The notes: generated by a model from the letters alone, not told the origin. A DNA stretch of 64,000 nt from Athripsodes cinereus (GCA_947579605.1 OX388311.1:23004951-23068950); one strand, 5' to 3'. Shown: positions 1 to 13,156, counted from the first letter of the stretch. Translations and numbers: made by a program.

Positions 1-2270
1 AGGTTATATATAAAATATATTTGAGAAAATCTCTTTCCTTTTAAATTTCAAAATATAACTCATGTTAAGGCGAAATGTCACTCGTGAAACTAAATGTGTT
101 CTTTAATAATATAAAACTACATTTTATTTACATTGTATTTGTCGTAATACTTAATAAAATAATAATATATAGTAATAGCAAACGGAAGGATATAGTTTAT
201 TCTGAACTTAAAAATAATATTTAAATGACTTTAGATAATTTAAATATGTCCTAATCACAATTATTCAGTTCATATAAGCAATTCTCAAAACTTTTCAATA
301 ATTCACTCAAAGATACTGTAACTAATAACAAATACTTTATCTGATATACTCGGACTAAAAGTTTCAAGTGTATCAGATGAGGAAACAAAAAACCAAAAAA
401 AATATTTTACAAACTTATTGGAAGAATTATTAACTAATAATAATAATCTAATGTAATTTGAATTTTGGTGTAATACAGTAGTTAGAATGTGTGATAATTT
501 AGTAATTAGAAGTATAATAATATAATAATAATTTCTTTAATCTGTTACGTAATTAAACGAAAAAATATTACAAATCATTCTTAGAAAATAAATGAACAAT
601 ACCTAATACTAATAATAATATTTTGATTTCATCTCTTGAGTGTCAAATGTTTCTCAATGTCGTTGAAGTTTATTAACTTTTTGTATTGTTAAAAGTTTCA
701 AATAATTTCATTCTTCATGTGGCGTTTAATACTTCCTAATAATTATAATAATATTAAATCTCTTATTAAATACATACATAACACTTATAATATAGAAATA
801 CTAGGGAATGAATTAATATTTGCTAATTATATGAGAGTACCCACATAATCTGTACGTCCAAGCAAAACTACACTATTTTGATTTTGGACTAATTTGAGAT
901 GTGAATAAGATATACCCTTTCTGATGGCATATTCAACTATAATTAAAATGCAATAGGTATAATTAATTTGCATTAAATTTGAGTTAAGTTTGGTGAAGGT
1001 AGGAGTAATTATGCATAACTGTTCTTATTAAACCTTTTATTCAGATTATAAACCCCTCACGCACAACTTCATTTGATACAACTATCTGGCACGACTTCGA
1101 GATCTTAAGTAGCTTGGCTATCCTCATTCAAACAATTTCTTGACAGCCTATTATTCTCCATGTTTTTCACACTACTTTCACAAACATCTTCCTTTCTCTT
1201 TCGCGCTCGACATTGTCATCTTTCACCGTTACATAACATCTCTCTTCTACTCCTCAAATATCTGACATTTTTGATATCCATAGAAAAAGAATGAAGACAA
1301 ATTTTTCTTGCAGCAAAACAATACTAATTCAACTTGATGTCATTTGCATTTACATAATTCAAGCTAATAGCATTGATCATGATCAACTTTAACAGTAATT
1401 TTTTATAAACAATCATGTAACAAATAAATATAGTTACAATTAAAAAACATCATAAAATTATAGTCTTTGAAGTAGTGTGGTTTTCCTCTGATATACAGAT
1501 GTTATTTTGAAAGTCACTTCTGTAATTTATTCTATATTTGAACATTATCTTTTTGACAAATCCTATTCAAAATCCTTTTCAACACCAATCTTAACTTCTT
1601 GGAAATAATTTTTCATTTATTATAACATATTATGAAAGGACAATTTGATTTCCTAATACATATGGTTATAAGATCCCAAAGATTATCATAAATTATTGAT
1701 TTTTCTATTGTACATTTGAATAATTCTTATGTCATTTTGCAACAAATACATTACAGATTTTACAAAGTTTCTCATAAAAAAATTCCAATTCCGAGTGCCT
1801 CAATAGATCTATGGTCAAAAACGCACACTTTGAATGAAAATAGCCTCACTATATACTTATAAATTTCTCTCATTATCATTACTAAAATAAACAAAAAATA
1901 TAACGAGGAAATAAACAGTAAAAATTGAAAGATATAGAAAAACGTTTTATTGTAAAAAAAAATTATGTACAGATGAATAATTACTAATTTGAGTATGCGG
2001 ACATATATAAATCATTATATTTGCAATGACAACACAATAGAGGATTGATTTGATTTTTTCAGTATTAACACTATGAAAATTCATTTATACAAATCAATAA
2101 AAACGAATAAGTATTTTTAATGTTTAGTACGAAGCGATAAATCTCTCCGCATTACGACGACGACGTCATGTCTAGTTATATTGTTGATTGTGAGAAAAGT
2201 GAGATATGATATCTCACACGTAGAAATATACCTTACTTATAATAATACATATAAAGTAATATGAAGTAAT
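1..2270. other. AT-rich DNA, no gene recognised
   Basis: No convincing coding frame, RNA gene or element boundary seen. A slightly less AT-rich patch at about 1075-1270 contains many stop codons in every frame and may be an old element remnant, but I cannot assign it. Confidence 0.6.
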
Positions 2271-2470
2271 GAAACGGATAATTGTTTGGCCAAATACCAG
2301 ATACCAAATATCCGGTGGTCAGATGTTCAATCACTATCATAATGTGCTTAGTTTAGAGTGAGTTTTTCTGTGGTATATAAAACGAGGTATTTTATGATAA
2401 GTAAACAAATGAAAAGGCTATTAATACTCTTGCAAAAATTGTCACAAAAACCAAATTAAACGAAATTGTT
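2271..2470. mobile_element. hAT-like DNA transposon fragment
   Basis: The stretch contains nested ATATCCGG / CCAAATACC motifs of the kind found at hAT termini, followed by a segment around 2345-2400 (TTTAGTTTAGAGTGAGTT and onward) that resembles 24335-24385 in wording and order. The two loci look like two decayed copies of one family. No ends or target duplication could be fixed, so the limits are approximate. Confidence 0.3.
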
Positions 2471-5400
2471 TCTCTAACTCTCTCTTTCTTTATCACAGTA
2501 TTGATCAATTTGTGTTGATATCATATTTATTCAGAAAAAAATGCCCAATGAGCTTCAGACCGAAAATTAAGTTGCTATCCAGTGTTTGGCTGAATAGTAA
2601 AAGTACCCAACAACTGCCATATAATTATGTCCGTTTCATCTCTAGTTATTGTGATGCGATAACCAAAGATAAGTATTCACCAAATTGCTGTTACCAGTTA
2701 CCTGCCTGCAAGATTAATAACTATTATATAATGTAATATGTATTATCACTACGTTTATGAGTTATTTAGTATGTATTAAGAATCAATGTATTTTTTGTTG
2801 ATTGATGATTATTATTATATAAAAAATAAAATGCACTGTTAAATAACGCATAAAATGTGTGTTGATGCGCTTCGAAAGATTTAAAATGCATTTATTTAGA
2901 AAATATATATTTAATATTATATTATTATGATACTAAAATACGACTTAAACAATATTATATTGTAGTCACTACAATATAACAAAAATTATATCAAACTCAA
3001 TTCTTCTTAATTTAAAATTATTTAAATCTTTTCCAGTTCCATGAACAAAACAATATTTAGGATCAAGACGCAGAGTCTATTGTCCAACCAAAAAAGAATT
3101 TTGCTCTATCAGATATTTTATTCATAAACAATAATAAATTTAATTCATAAGAAATTACTTACTTAAAATCAAGTAAGTAATTTATTCTTTACTGTACATT
3201 GATTACAAACAATTTCATAGAGAAATATATTCAAATTAAATATAATCAATATACAGAGGGTGAGTTTATCGCAAAGGCGTGATCTTTTCCAACTAACCCA
3301 AGTTTGTAAATTGTCCTATAGAAATATTTCCACTTTTGTCAAAGGCATTTAGATCCTTGAAGTTAATTTTCCAAAAAAAAATATATAACTTTTTTTATAC
3401 AATATGTTGAAACTTTATTAATTATCACAACATATTATGATTCGCCTTAAAATATTTAAAGTACCTGTACTACCCAAATTTTTCTCAAAGAGAGTAACTA
3501 AATAAATATAATATATACTAACTTAATAATATTTTTTTCCTATATAAAATATCACACTTTTCACAAATAATGTCAGAAATCAATCAACATGGAGCATATC
3601 AACAAAAAAGATAAAAGTGTCTCAATGCTTACAAATGTACTTAAGCTGGTCTAAATGTGGTTTACCAATGTTAACATTTAACATTGGATATTGTACATAA
3701 TTACCACCTAATTGTGTTTATGTGTGTGGTTAAGCTATAGAAGAAAACTATGTACAATTGTATAAAAAAATTACTAATTTACATGAAAAAATCTGGTATG
3801 AGAAGAAAAATATGACTTCCAAAATGTTTTATTCTGTTTGTTATTTGTGAGGTGTGTGAAAGTGTAGGTATTTTATCACATGATTTTTTTTTCATCAAAC
3901 ACACATTAATAAATAAAAAATAATATATATTTAAATATTGTATCATAGATACAACACATATTCATAGACTTGTCTTATAATATTTATATATATTATACAT
4001 ACTGTATTGTGTTTGAGTGCCAATCAATATATATATGGAAAAAAAAGAAAAAAATAATAGTTTTACCAAAATGCACATTTATAATATTATTATTAATGTT
4101 AGATTTTACTAGTTTATTATTGTTGAAATTAAAGAAATATGTATACAATAATTTATCCAAAATTAAAATTATACCTACCTATTAATATAATGTCTACTGC
4201 CAAGCAATTCACATTAATCATTAAATATTGTGTATTAACAAAGACATAATATATGACAAGATTTGAACTTCTTTAAACAGACATGACAACAGCGTGTTCA
4301 TTGCTTGCAGTTGCGCGCTGGCTACTTGCAGTTATTGACTTCTTAAAGAAACCTGCCACCTTACAGGAATACATTTGAAAGTAAATCATATAAACCAACT
4401 ATGATTCTAACAATAATGTTATTATTTTTATGTGCTGTCAAATTTAGTCAGTGTGTGGTCTTGTTAAATATAATGTCTTTGTGTAATAATGAAATATTTA
4501 AATTATCTATGTAATGTAGAGATGTAATGATCAATCAGTATAATAATATTATAAAATAATAATGTTAGATGAATGTATCAGTCAAAGTAACTAATTCTTC
4601 TAATTTTGTCATATGTCACTGATGATGATGCGAAGCAGAGATTATTATGGTATCAAAACATATACCCAATACAATAATTCATTCACAAACTAAATATTAT
4701 TAAAATAAACAAATTAATAATATCAGCTTTTTATCCATTTAAATCCATAGATAAAGTAACAACTTTTAAAGCATTACAGTCATGTGAAAAAGGTCACTGC
4801 AACCGTCGCCTCCTATTCAAAATCAACTGTGTGAATGGAAAACCTAGTACCCAATATTTGCCTTGCGACAGTGTTGCCTATGGAGAGATGACGCTAGTAT
4901 AATTATGTGAGAATTAATTTGTATGCAAGATGGAAGCGCAATTTGTTCACCATTGTATATTAAAATAGTGGCGGCAGTGAATCTTAATTTATTTTTTATC
5001 AAACAAAATTAATTTATCTCAGATCATTATGATTGTTGGATTCCCGTAAATTTAAAGTTACTTGAAACTAGTCTGGCAACGGTTGCAGTGAAGAATGCCA
5101 ATGCCTAGTTAATGCTGTATGTTTGTGAAAATGCGTAGATCAAATCAAGACATTATAATATATTTAATAATTTTATCTTGTACCTACTACAAACACTTTT
5201 CTACTGTTCTGTTATTTGGATGTCATATATTATTTTGTTTGTCGTTTCTGATTATTATATTACTAAAATTATGTCCACATCTTTCCCGTTTTTATAAGTT
5301 TTATTTTTATTATTACTATTCTTACCTTGAATTTTCGTTCGCTCATAAATTGGTTTGAATATTTTTTATAAAATAAAATATGGCCAAAGATTTAAACTGA

Positions 5401-5639
5401 ATTTTTATTATTTACCCTTTCCTATCTCTATACTTACTTATATTATCTTCAATTTAAAGACGTTGCAAAATTGTAGAAAATCCAATTAAAAATGTCTTCC
5501 ATTTCACATTTCAATATTAAATTTCTCTTCTATTTCTATACTTTTGAAAAATGTTGGAAAAATTATGGATATTTCTGTTAAAGAATGCATTATCAATTTA
5601 TGATCAAATAAAAACATTAAAAAAAATCACATGAATTAT
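2471..5639. other. AT-rich DNA, no gene recognised
   Basis: Only short chance frames (up to 79 codons) of low-complexity, isoleucine- and tyrosine-rich sequence. A small hairpin (TTACTTACTT ... AAGTAAGTAA, 3158-3181) is visible. Around 4780-5110 the DNA is less AT-rich, with no splice-bounded frame found. Confidence 0.55.
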
Positions 5640-5990
5640 TTATTGGAAAACTTACTTACTTCCGATGGCCGAACAGCCCTTGTAGGACCTTTGCCTCCGA
5701 AACAATATATCTCCAAGCCTTTCTATCCTGAGCAATGGACTGCCAGTCGTCTTTAGCATTGAGCTCCTCCAGATCTCGGTTGATGTTATCTAACAATCTT
5801 TGTCTTGGAAAACCATTGTAGTAAATCCCAAATGTATTTAAATAACAATTGCTCACTTCCGACGAGTGAATAGCTCAATAGCTTATCCTCTGAAACAATG
5901 GATGTCTAAGGCTTTCGATCTTTGGCATTTCGATCGTAAGCCATCTTTAACACGCAGCTCTTCCAGACCCCAGTTGATGTAATGTTAACG
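5640..5990 (-). pseudogene. LINE reverse transcriptase C-terminal remnant, tail partly duplicated
   Basis: Read on the minus strand, 5856-5656 encodes a 66-codon piece with the wording typical of the extreme C-terminus of LINE reverse transcriptases: PRQRLLDNINRDLEEL followed by QDRKAWRYIVSEAK and a stop just after GLFGH. The catalytic part is absent. The DNA at 5850-5990 repeats the same sense in a more diverged form (CTCACTTCCGACGAGTGA, then ...CTCTTCCAGACCCCAGTTGATG), so two tails lie head to tail, either from a duplication or from two insertions. It is a dead fragment. The LINE clade is not certain; RTE-like is my best guess. Confidence 0.55.
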
Positions 5991-6479
5991 TGAATGAGCC
6001 ACCGCATCATGTATGGTCATATAAGTGTATTCTGCAATGTGATAAGAATAATAAACAATACTTTATTTTTAAAATGTTTATTGATAAAACGCAAACTAAC
6101 AATTGTTATAACTTATTGTCAATATTAGAATCTAATTAAACAATTTTTATATCTAATATACAACAGCAGTCATTATATTAATATTACATTCAGTCAAAAT
6201 TAAACAAATGATATAAAATGTTGATGCAAGCTGTACACAATATTGCATCATTATTAAAGACATTATTCAATAAATTTATGGGAAAATTATAGCATCATAA
6301 TAATATAACTAATTTACCCTCGTGTATGCAATAAAACAAGTAACAAGATCCACAACAAAATATTCACTTTGACGTCAATTATTCATATGCTATCCTCAAT
6401 ATCATTGAGATATTTTTATTATCGGATATACCTAAAATTATAACGCAAATGTTTCATAACATGAATAGACAATTCACAC
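5991..6479. other. AT-rich DNA, nothing recognised
   Basis: No coding frame or repeat boundary seen. Confidence 0.5.
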
Positions 6480-6600
6480 AGATAGAGCCAGTCCTAAACT
6501 AAGATATAAATCTTGTATTTTGGGTACTAATGCGACGATACACACATATACAATGCACTACACACATATACATGTAACACCCAGACCCAGGACAAGAAAA
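6480..6600. repeat. Dispersed repeat, partner of 9390-9475
   Basis: The phrase CTTGTATTTTGGGTACTAAT, then GCGACGATACACACATATAC and CCCAGGACAAG, recurs in the same order at 9418-9475 with scattered differences. This defines an unnamed dispersed repeat of about 100 bp, possibly the 3' part of a retroelement. Confidence 0.45.
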
Positions 6601-6603
6601 AGG

Positions 6604-6996
6604 TCATTATGCGGACTTATCATTTTGATTGTGTGTCATATTGACAATTGGTTATTTCCTTAACGAGCAGAGCTTTCCTCGTAGTGTTTACTACAACCTG
6701 AGTTCTAGCTGTCTGTACGTACTTTTTATTATTATTGATGTCGGTCATTTTACACGCCGTTATAATCTCATTACCGATTGTCGCACATGTCCAGTAGAAG
6801 TGTCCTGTTAATATCATTAGGATTATTATTATATAACTTTGTCCCTCTCTGTAAAAGTTCCGTATTAGGTTATTTCTTTTATTTATTTAGATTTTCAAGA
6901 GTCTTTTACAAATGTAAATAAAGTATAATATACAAATGAAATTCTCAATTATAGAAAAACTACGACATTTACATAAACATCTTTCATACATTACTA
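6604..6996. repeat. Dispersed 393-bp repeat, uninterrupted copy
   Basis: The sequence from TCATTATGCGGAC to CATACATTACTA is found again at 29993-31403, there split by a LINE insertion. Similarity starts and stops abruptly at the same points in both copies, so these are likely the true ends of the repeat. It has no long reading frame and no obvious terminal inverted repeats. Its value is as a paralogous empty site for the insertion at 30107-31113. Confidence 0.8.
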
Positions 6997-7464
6997 TTTT
7001 GTTAATTTCAATTCAATTTTTATTCTCGTTAACAATCTCTTATTACATAATTTATCAAACAATATAACTAACCTAATCAAACCCTACAATGCAGTCTATG
7101 CAGTCTACACATCATTTACACAGAATAGTTGCGACATCAAGTATATAATTAGGTATTAACATATAAAATTGATAATATATTTTTCTTCATATAATAGGTA
7201 TCTAAATAATTTATATAAATTAATAATGAATACAAAGTAACTAACATGAAATCAGTTTAACCAACAATGTAATAATTATTTATATAGTTACTCTATGAAA
7301 GGGTCCTTCGTTTATATTGATATTTATAACCAACTTTTATACTTCAAAACCTTTAATATTAAATACTGTTGATTTTCTGATTACCACAAAGTAATTTTTT
7401 ACTTTGTTTACGTTGACTACTTCCCATTTGAACAACAATTTTATACACATTTACAATTAGCTAC
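6997..7464. other. AT-rich DNA, nothing recognised
   Basis: No feature that can be supported. Confidence 0.5.
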
Positions 7465-7700
7465 GACTATACCATCATAGCATATCCCACAAGTGGAGTA
7501 TCCAATGCACTAACTGCAAGTAATAAAGATTCAAATTGTCCTCTCCTTGCTAATAAAAAAAACATTCAGAATAGGTGGCAGGCCTCATCATTGAATTTTA
7601 GATATTTATTGTCTTACAAACTTACTTACCTTTTAAAGGACACTCGAAAACTTACAGAAAAGAGCGAGAGACCTATTCATTGCTGAGGACTCCACAGAGT
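7465..7700 (+). repeat. Structured ~250-bp repeat, diverged copy 1
   Basis: It shares the ordered blocks CATATCCCACAAGTGGAGTA, ACATTCAGAATAGGTGGCA, and AAAGGACACTCGAAAACTTA with the copies at 19849, 20213 and 21954. It is the most diverged copy: the central hairpin seen elsewhere (GCATGT ... ACATGC) is not preserved here. Confidence 0.65.
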
Positions 7701-8328
7701 AGGAGAATTATTAATGTCATAAACGAATACATGTAACGGAATAGTCAAATTCAAATGATCAAAAATGGCACAAGGTAGTACAAACATAATATGATAAAAC
7801 TTAATAACTATAAACCTGTGCCATACTCTCATTCAAAGGTACTAAAAAAATCTTAATTCTTATACAATCCTGACTTTTTTAGTCACCGATGACATCTATC
7901 AATTAGATTAAACAATTTTTACTAAATGGTTGACATCAAATAAATGTATCACAATATACTTGTAACAAAGATCCCAAGGTATATTGGGTGATTTCACTAG
8001 TTAATTTAGGAGACATTAAACTTTTAAACATATAACCTTTAGGATACATACATTAGAACTAGAATTTAACTTACTTATACATTACAAACAATACAATCAT
8101 AAACTTTATCAAAACTTACTAAACGGTTTAACTTAATATTATGCAATAATTTTACTTGATTAACTAACATTTCAACATTGATTGTAATTCTAACATTGGT
8201 TTAGTTTGACAAGCAAGATTAATAAAATAAATTCAAACAGTCTGTTGTATTATCTATTTAAAACTAAAAAGAAAAACAGAAATCAGAGTGAAGTTTTTGG
8301 AATATCAGCTTTTACAAATTAGATACCA
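7701..8328. other. AT-rich DNA, nothing recognised
   Basis: No supported feature. If the candidate exons at 8329-8598 are real, this would be 3' UTR and downstream flank of that minus-strand gene. Confidence 0.45.
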
Positions 8329-8384
8329 TCACGTCCACAAATCATCGTCTTCCACAAATGATGTTGTCTGTAGACTTACTGCAC
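8329..8384 (-). CDS. Candidate terminal exon of an unknown minus-strand gene
   Basis: On the minus strand a TACACTTAG acceptor is followed by an open frame that encodes AVSLQTTSFVEDDDLWT and then TGA. The acidic, tryptophan-containing end is unlike the lysine/isoleucine-rich chance frames around it. The exon begins with two bases of a split codon, matching the single base left over by the candidate exon at 8541-8598. Seen: splice-like signals and a compatible phase. Inferred: that the two are joined. A stronger-looking acceptor (TTTTTCAG) lies just upstream and would give a different, short ending. I do not recognise the protein. Confidence 0.25.
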
Positions 8385-8540
8385 CTAAGTGTACAGGTAA
8401 AATTTATAGATTGTAACACAAAAACCACAAGCATACATCTGAAAAATGTTCAACTTTATTAAATTTCTTCAACTAGTAATGTCACATTTAACTTTATTAA
8501 TAGAGAAAATCAATAATGTTTTTCTGTCTAAATTACATAC

Positions 8541-8598
8541 TGACAGCCAAATTCCATATGCCAATGAAAGAAAAATTTTCAAAGTTGAGTTTTTTGAC
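8541..8598 (-). CDS. Candidate penultimate exon of the same unknown gene
   Basis: The 58-bp segment is bounded on the minus strand by a pyrimidine-rich acceptor ending GCTTGTACAG and a GTATGT donor. Frame 0 is open and encodes VKKLNFENFSFIGIWNLAV plus one base, which combines with the first two bases of the exon at 8384 to make a serine codon. No further upstream exon was found before the FASTK gene. The exon is AT-rich and short, so an open frame by chance is quite possible. Confidence 0.22.
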
Positions 8599-10102
8599 CT
8601 GTACAAGCAAAAATAATAAATAAACTTTTTTTTATATATAAAGCATATACCTACCTACATGCCTGTTATTTCGGTAAATTATAGGAAGCATGTTAAATTT
8701 TATTTAAACAAATTTCATTGAGCCCTGATGTGAATCTTTTTATTTTAACATTTTTAAAAGTGAACTTGTAATTCTCTACTTTTTCTTTTGATGTTTAATT
8801 GTCTTAAGATTGCAATAGACTGAAATCATCCAAATTCAGGTGAATCACCAATATTAAAAAAAATTGGTTTGGTTTGCATTACTCTAGTTTATTTATTATC
8901 TTATGGTAGGCTGTGACAGCACATCAATACTTTGACAAGTAGTATCTCGGAATATCAGAATTCAAATTATTGACTTATGAAATTAGATGATAGTTTTTTA
9001 TATATTTTTGGAGTGATCTCTCCTTCCCACACAGTATTATTTAGTAAAACATATTAAGCACTAAGTATTTCATAAAGGAACCATTTTAATCATAGCTAAT
9101 TGCACCAATCTTAAAAAACAATTCTAAAAATTATCAATAACAATCATAACTCTATCTCAGTACAGGCAAAGCCCGGTGAAATAGGTTGTTATGATATTAT
9201 CAAAATGTACATATTCTTCTGAATAAAGCTGTTTACTATTGTACAAATCTAAAATTTGAGGTAATCCATAACTTAACATCTCTGACATCTGACCTATCAA
9301 GACACAATACTCAGTTCAGCCTACTTCACCACACAGACACGGACAATTTTTTTTTAAACATAACAAATATATGGACAAGTCAAACAGATCGAGCTAATCC
9401 AAATTTAACATATGAACCTTGTATTATGGGTACTTATGCGATGATACACTTATATGCAATGCAGACACAGGACAAATTAAATTTTTCTTATGCCAAGAAT
9501 CAAAGGCCTTGTGACTCAAAGTCACGCCAGTCATCACTATTATATCTAGCATATTGATTACTATGGTATATTTGGAAATTAATTTATTTTCTAAATAAAT
9601 ACACAATTCTTACATCTCTTGACACCAACGAAGAATACAATAATAATAATATACATCGTAATACTAACAAAATATTCAATGAAAATTATTTATCATTGCC
9701 AAGTTTCATCGTTTATAAAAACAAGATATTTCTACAATTAATTCATCCTGGATTCCTTTTACGTCTGGATAGAAAAATATATAATGTTATAATTACAAAT
9801 AAATTCATGTTTTTACATTGGATTTACTACATAATAGATTACCAAAATTCATTACAGGCACAATTTATCAATATATGTAGTATTACAAATATAAAATAAC
9901 AATAAATATGTTTATTTAAGCGACTTTTTTAATGTTTTTTTTTACAAAGCAGTTCAAACAAAAGTTGTCTCGTTTATGACTACACCAAAATGAGGCACTC
10001 ATAAATACAGACAAATTATACATTTAAAAAAAATATATTAAACAATTTATTATGAATAAATTTAGGTAAATTTATTTAACTAACCAATACTGCATTGAGA
10101 GG
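8599..10102. other. AT-rich DNA with one repeat copy; 3' flank of the FASTK gene
   Basis: Positions 9390-9475 carry the second copy of the repeat at 6480-6600. The last part (about 9900-10102) lies directly downstream of the minus-strand FASTK stop codon and is probably its 3' UTR; AATAAA-type signals on the minus strand are plentiful, so the cleavage site cannot be chosen. Confidence 0.45.
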
Positions 10103-12019
10103 CTACATTGCAGATTGGACATGTTTGAATCTGTCAACCAAATAAGCACGCAATTCATTTTTATGCATTCTTAGTCTTGAGAGAACTTCATATTTCAGAC
10201 TAATTACCCTGAGCCCCAATATCCTGAGGTGCCTAACCCTCATGGTCTGTGGTCCAATAAGTGTATCTTCTTGAGAACAAAAATGCTCAGGAAGATGTAT
10301 TAAGACAGCTGTATTAACATTTCTGTCTACTGTAAAGTTAAAATTAAGAATACTGTTTTTCAGTCCCTTAGGATGTAACATAATATCAACAAGATATGTT
10401 TCAGTGGTAAATACATTAGGTAGAATAACATAAGTTGAATAACATTCTGCTCCACCAGCAACTTCTTCTAAATCATCTCTTAGATGGTTAATTATTCTTG
10501 AGATTCGTCCATCCTGCCACAAAGATTTAGCATTGTGATCTTTGGGAAGCAATGGACCAGCGTAAGTTTTACATTCAATAGTCATCGCCGTGTCCAATAA
10601 CTTCAATTTGTTTCTTAAGAGATCTCTTCTAGATGAAGCGTTGATTTTATCCAAAAATGGGGGATTGAAAACCATATTGACTAAATTTAAAGGATACTTC
10701 TGAAGATACACACAACCCATCATAACATCGAGAATATCTTCTTTATTCATTCTGTGAAACTTTTCGCTAAATGCCGCTTCATATTCTTCCCAAAATCTGG
10801 GAGCATTGGGAGGATTATAATTTAACCAAGCAAAAGGGAAGAATATTGGTCTGATGAAAATGGGTTCGAGTTTTTTAGCATGTGCCACTATATATTCAGC
10901 GCATCCATTCAATATATGGACATTTCTAACTCTAAAGTGCATGCAATGATTGAGTATTGCCACAACCAGCAAGCTCAGTTCTATATTAATACCTTTTGAT
11001 TTGACAAATCTTTCTAAACTTTTTTGAATATTGGAGTCAGTGTAACCGATATTTGTTAACCTGTCCAAAATACTCCGTAGAGATTCATCAGTAAGGGTGT
11101 GAATTGAAGTTGCCAACCATCGTCCTATGCAGACCAAACTGTTGTTAGTTGAAAGACTGTTCAAGTGAATCGTCACCAAAATTTTTATAACATCATTAGC
11201 TTCCAATTGAAACCATAACTCCTCTATTCTTCTTTCTAAAACATTCATAACCATACGTCGACTACTCTTCAAATGATGAACCACTTGAAAACATTTCACA
11301 ATCTCCCGTTTATCAATACTTGACTCCATTTCAGCAAATCCAAACCATAGTTTATCAGTATGTTCCAAATGTTTGTGATATCTAGTATTTAAACTGAAAG
11401 CTTCGACAATATCACACAACTGCAATACGGAGAGATCTTTATCCATAACCTTCTCCAACAGTGAATCACATAATGCATTTCGATAATCTTCCAAGTGAAT
11501 TGGAATTGCTTTCATACAGTTTACAATTGTGTATGCATTTTCTGATTTCACAACACTACTCACTAGATTGGAAATCAAATTTTCAAGAACTTCTTCATCA
11601 ATATCATTTTCTGTGCTAGTTCCTTGCTCTCTAAGTGTTATGAGTCGTTCAACGGCTCCAGCAGCAATATTTGGAGTTATTCGAGAACACTTGGTAAGTA
11701 ATGTGACAACTTCATGGAAAGTGGAACATTTCAAGAATTCTTTATGAATTAGATTAAATACATCAGCATTACTAAATGATTTCTGGTGTTCTTTACCAGT
11801 AGTCTTCTTGGGTACAGGAGTTACAATGTCGTTAACTTTCCTTATAAGAACTGGAACTTCAGACACTGAGCATCCATCCTGAATAAGCATAGTAGATGAA
11901 CCAATATTGGATTTGAATTGATTACCTTTTTCATCCCATTTTCGTTGACGCTGAGGACAAGCCGTTGAAATTGCTCTGGTATTTGATACTAAATATCTTC
12001 CAAAATATGAACGAATCAT
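10103..12019 (-). CDS. FAST kinase domain-containing (FASTK-family) mitochondrial RNA-binding protein
   Basis: A 638-residue uninterrupted frame from ATG at 12019 to TAG at 10103-10105. The open frame runs further upstream, but only non-ATG codons occur there, and this ATG opens a good mitochondrial presequence (MIRSYFGRYLVSNTRA: basic, hydroxylated, no acidic residues). Helical-repeat sequence covers the middle. A FAST_1-like block lies at about residues 370-440, a FAST_2-like block with VYLQKYPLNLVNMVF and FLDKI at about 435-535, and a RAP-like C-terminus at about 570-630 (VLIHLPEHF ... GPQTMRVRHLRILG ... YLVDRF). FASTK proteins bind and process mitochondrial transcripts in the matrix; human members run from about 550 to 850 residues, so this is full length. 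I cannot say which member it is. The coding region has no intron; a possible 5' UTR acceptor (TTTTTCATAG) lies near 12078. Confidence 0.82.
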   Translation of the reverse strand: MIRSYFGRYLVSNTRAISTACPQRQRKWDEKGNQFKSNIGSSTMLIQDGCSVSEVPVLIRKVNDIVTPVPKKTTGKEHQKSFSNADVFNLIHKEFLKCSTFHEVVTLLTKCSRITPNIAAGAVERLITLREQGTSTENDIDEEVLENLISNLVSSVVKSENAYTIVNCMKAIPIHLEDYRNALCDSLLEKVMDKDLSVLQLCDIVEAFSLNTRYHKHLEHTDKLWFGFAEMESSIDKREIVKCFQVVHHLKSSRRMVMNVLERRIEELWFQLEANDVIKILVTIHLNSLSTNNSLVCIGRWLATSIHTLTDESLRSILDRLTNIGYTDSNIQKSLERFVKSKGINIELSLLVVAILNHCMHFRVRNVHILNGCAEYIVAHAKKLEPIFIRPIFFPFAWLNYNPPNAPRFWEEYEAAFSEKFHRMNKEDILDVMMGCVYLQKYPLNLVNMVFNPPFLDKINASSRRDLLRNKLKLLDTAMTIECKTYAGPLLPKDHNAKSLWQDGRISRIINHLRDDLEEVAGGAECYSTYVILPNVFTTETYLVDIMLHPKGLKNSILNFNFTVDRNVNTAVLIHLPEHFCSQEDTLIGPQTMRVRHLRILGLRVISLKYEVLSRLRMHKNELRAYLVDRFKHVQSAM

Positions 12020-13156
12020 CTTAATGTTTCCTGAGTAACAAAATAAACCAGCGTACCGATTGGACGGATAAGATACACTATGAAAAATCAAATATAATTG
12101 AAAACAACTATATGTACATACTTGAAATTATATTCAATAGAAAGCAAGCAAATTGATGGCAAACTGTTTCAAGTTTCAATTTAATCTTTTTTCATAAACA
12201 TCCCGACTCCTATTACCAAAAATTGACCCACTCTGTTTTGAGTTGTGACAGATATGAGATAACCGGATAAGAAACTGAAAATCAAAACTCTATGTAAAAG
12301 CAATAGGTATGGGCAAATGAGTTAAAATATAATTTAGGTAATGACTCCTTTTGGTGAGGCGTAGAGTTGGGAAACTAATTAGAATTCATTTTAAGAGCAA
12401 TATTATTTTAAAAGATAAATCATGATTCAGCGCTTTGTGGTACTATCATGATACGATCCAGAATATGATTCGTTCGAATCAGGCTAAAATTTAATCTCGG
12501 CTTTAGGAATTGCCTTCCCTCGAAATTGAGTTGAATCTTTAATCAAGCGGGTCTTGCTCCACATTGATTGGATAGCCTCGATGGAAATAAATTTCATCAA
12601 AATACCCTACCGTCAAATTATCTTTCGCAAAAGTAGTAGCAAAAATGCACTATAAAATAAAATTAGTTCTCTGGAGTCCGATCATTCTAAAGAGTCACTA
12701 GCACATCTCTACCGGACAATGATTTTTATGGTTAAATAATATTTTATTGTTTTTTTTTTATTATTATTTCAGTTCATAAATTATTTTTTAAAATTAACTT
12801 ATACTTGTTTCATAATTTGTCATTTTAAATATTTAAGTTATATTTACAGAAATATCAATTATTTCTTTTTTTATGAACTTAAAAATTTTAGTTCATGTAG
12901 GTATACCATTAAAGGATGACGTCACAGAAAAATCATTGAGGGGCATCAGGCATCCCAACACAACAGACGATTACGGTGTAATATTAGGTGAAACGCCTAA
13001 AGAATACCTAATAATAAAAAAAAACTGTCAGTGTCGATTTTGTTATTATTTTGTCGTCTGACTTTCTTTTTTTTCTCTTATGGCATAACATCCTACAAGG
13101 ATGATTTGCGCAATCTGACTGTTTGCCCCCCAAGCAAAAGCAAATCCATAGACAAG
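12020..13156. other. 5' flank of the FASTK gene and unassigned DNA
   Basis: Holds the presumed 5' UTR and promoter of the minus-strand FASTK gene. No TATA box or initiator can be chosen with confidence. A block at about 12425-12610 is less AT-rich and may be an old repeat, but shows no open frame. Confidence 0.4.

Noticed and set aside
12078..12121. 44-bp intron in the 5' UTR of the FASTK gene (GTATGT ... CATAG)
   Set aside because: Shorter than usual for insect introns; the signals could be chance.
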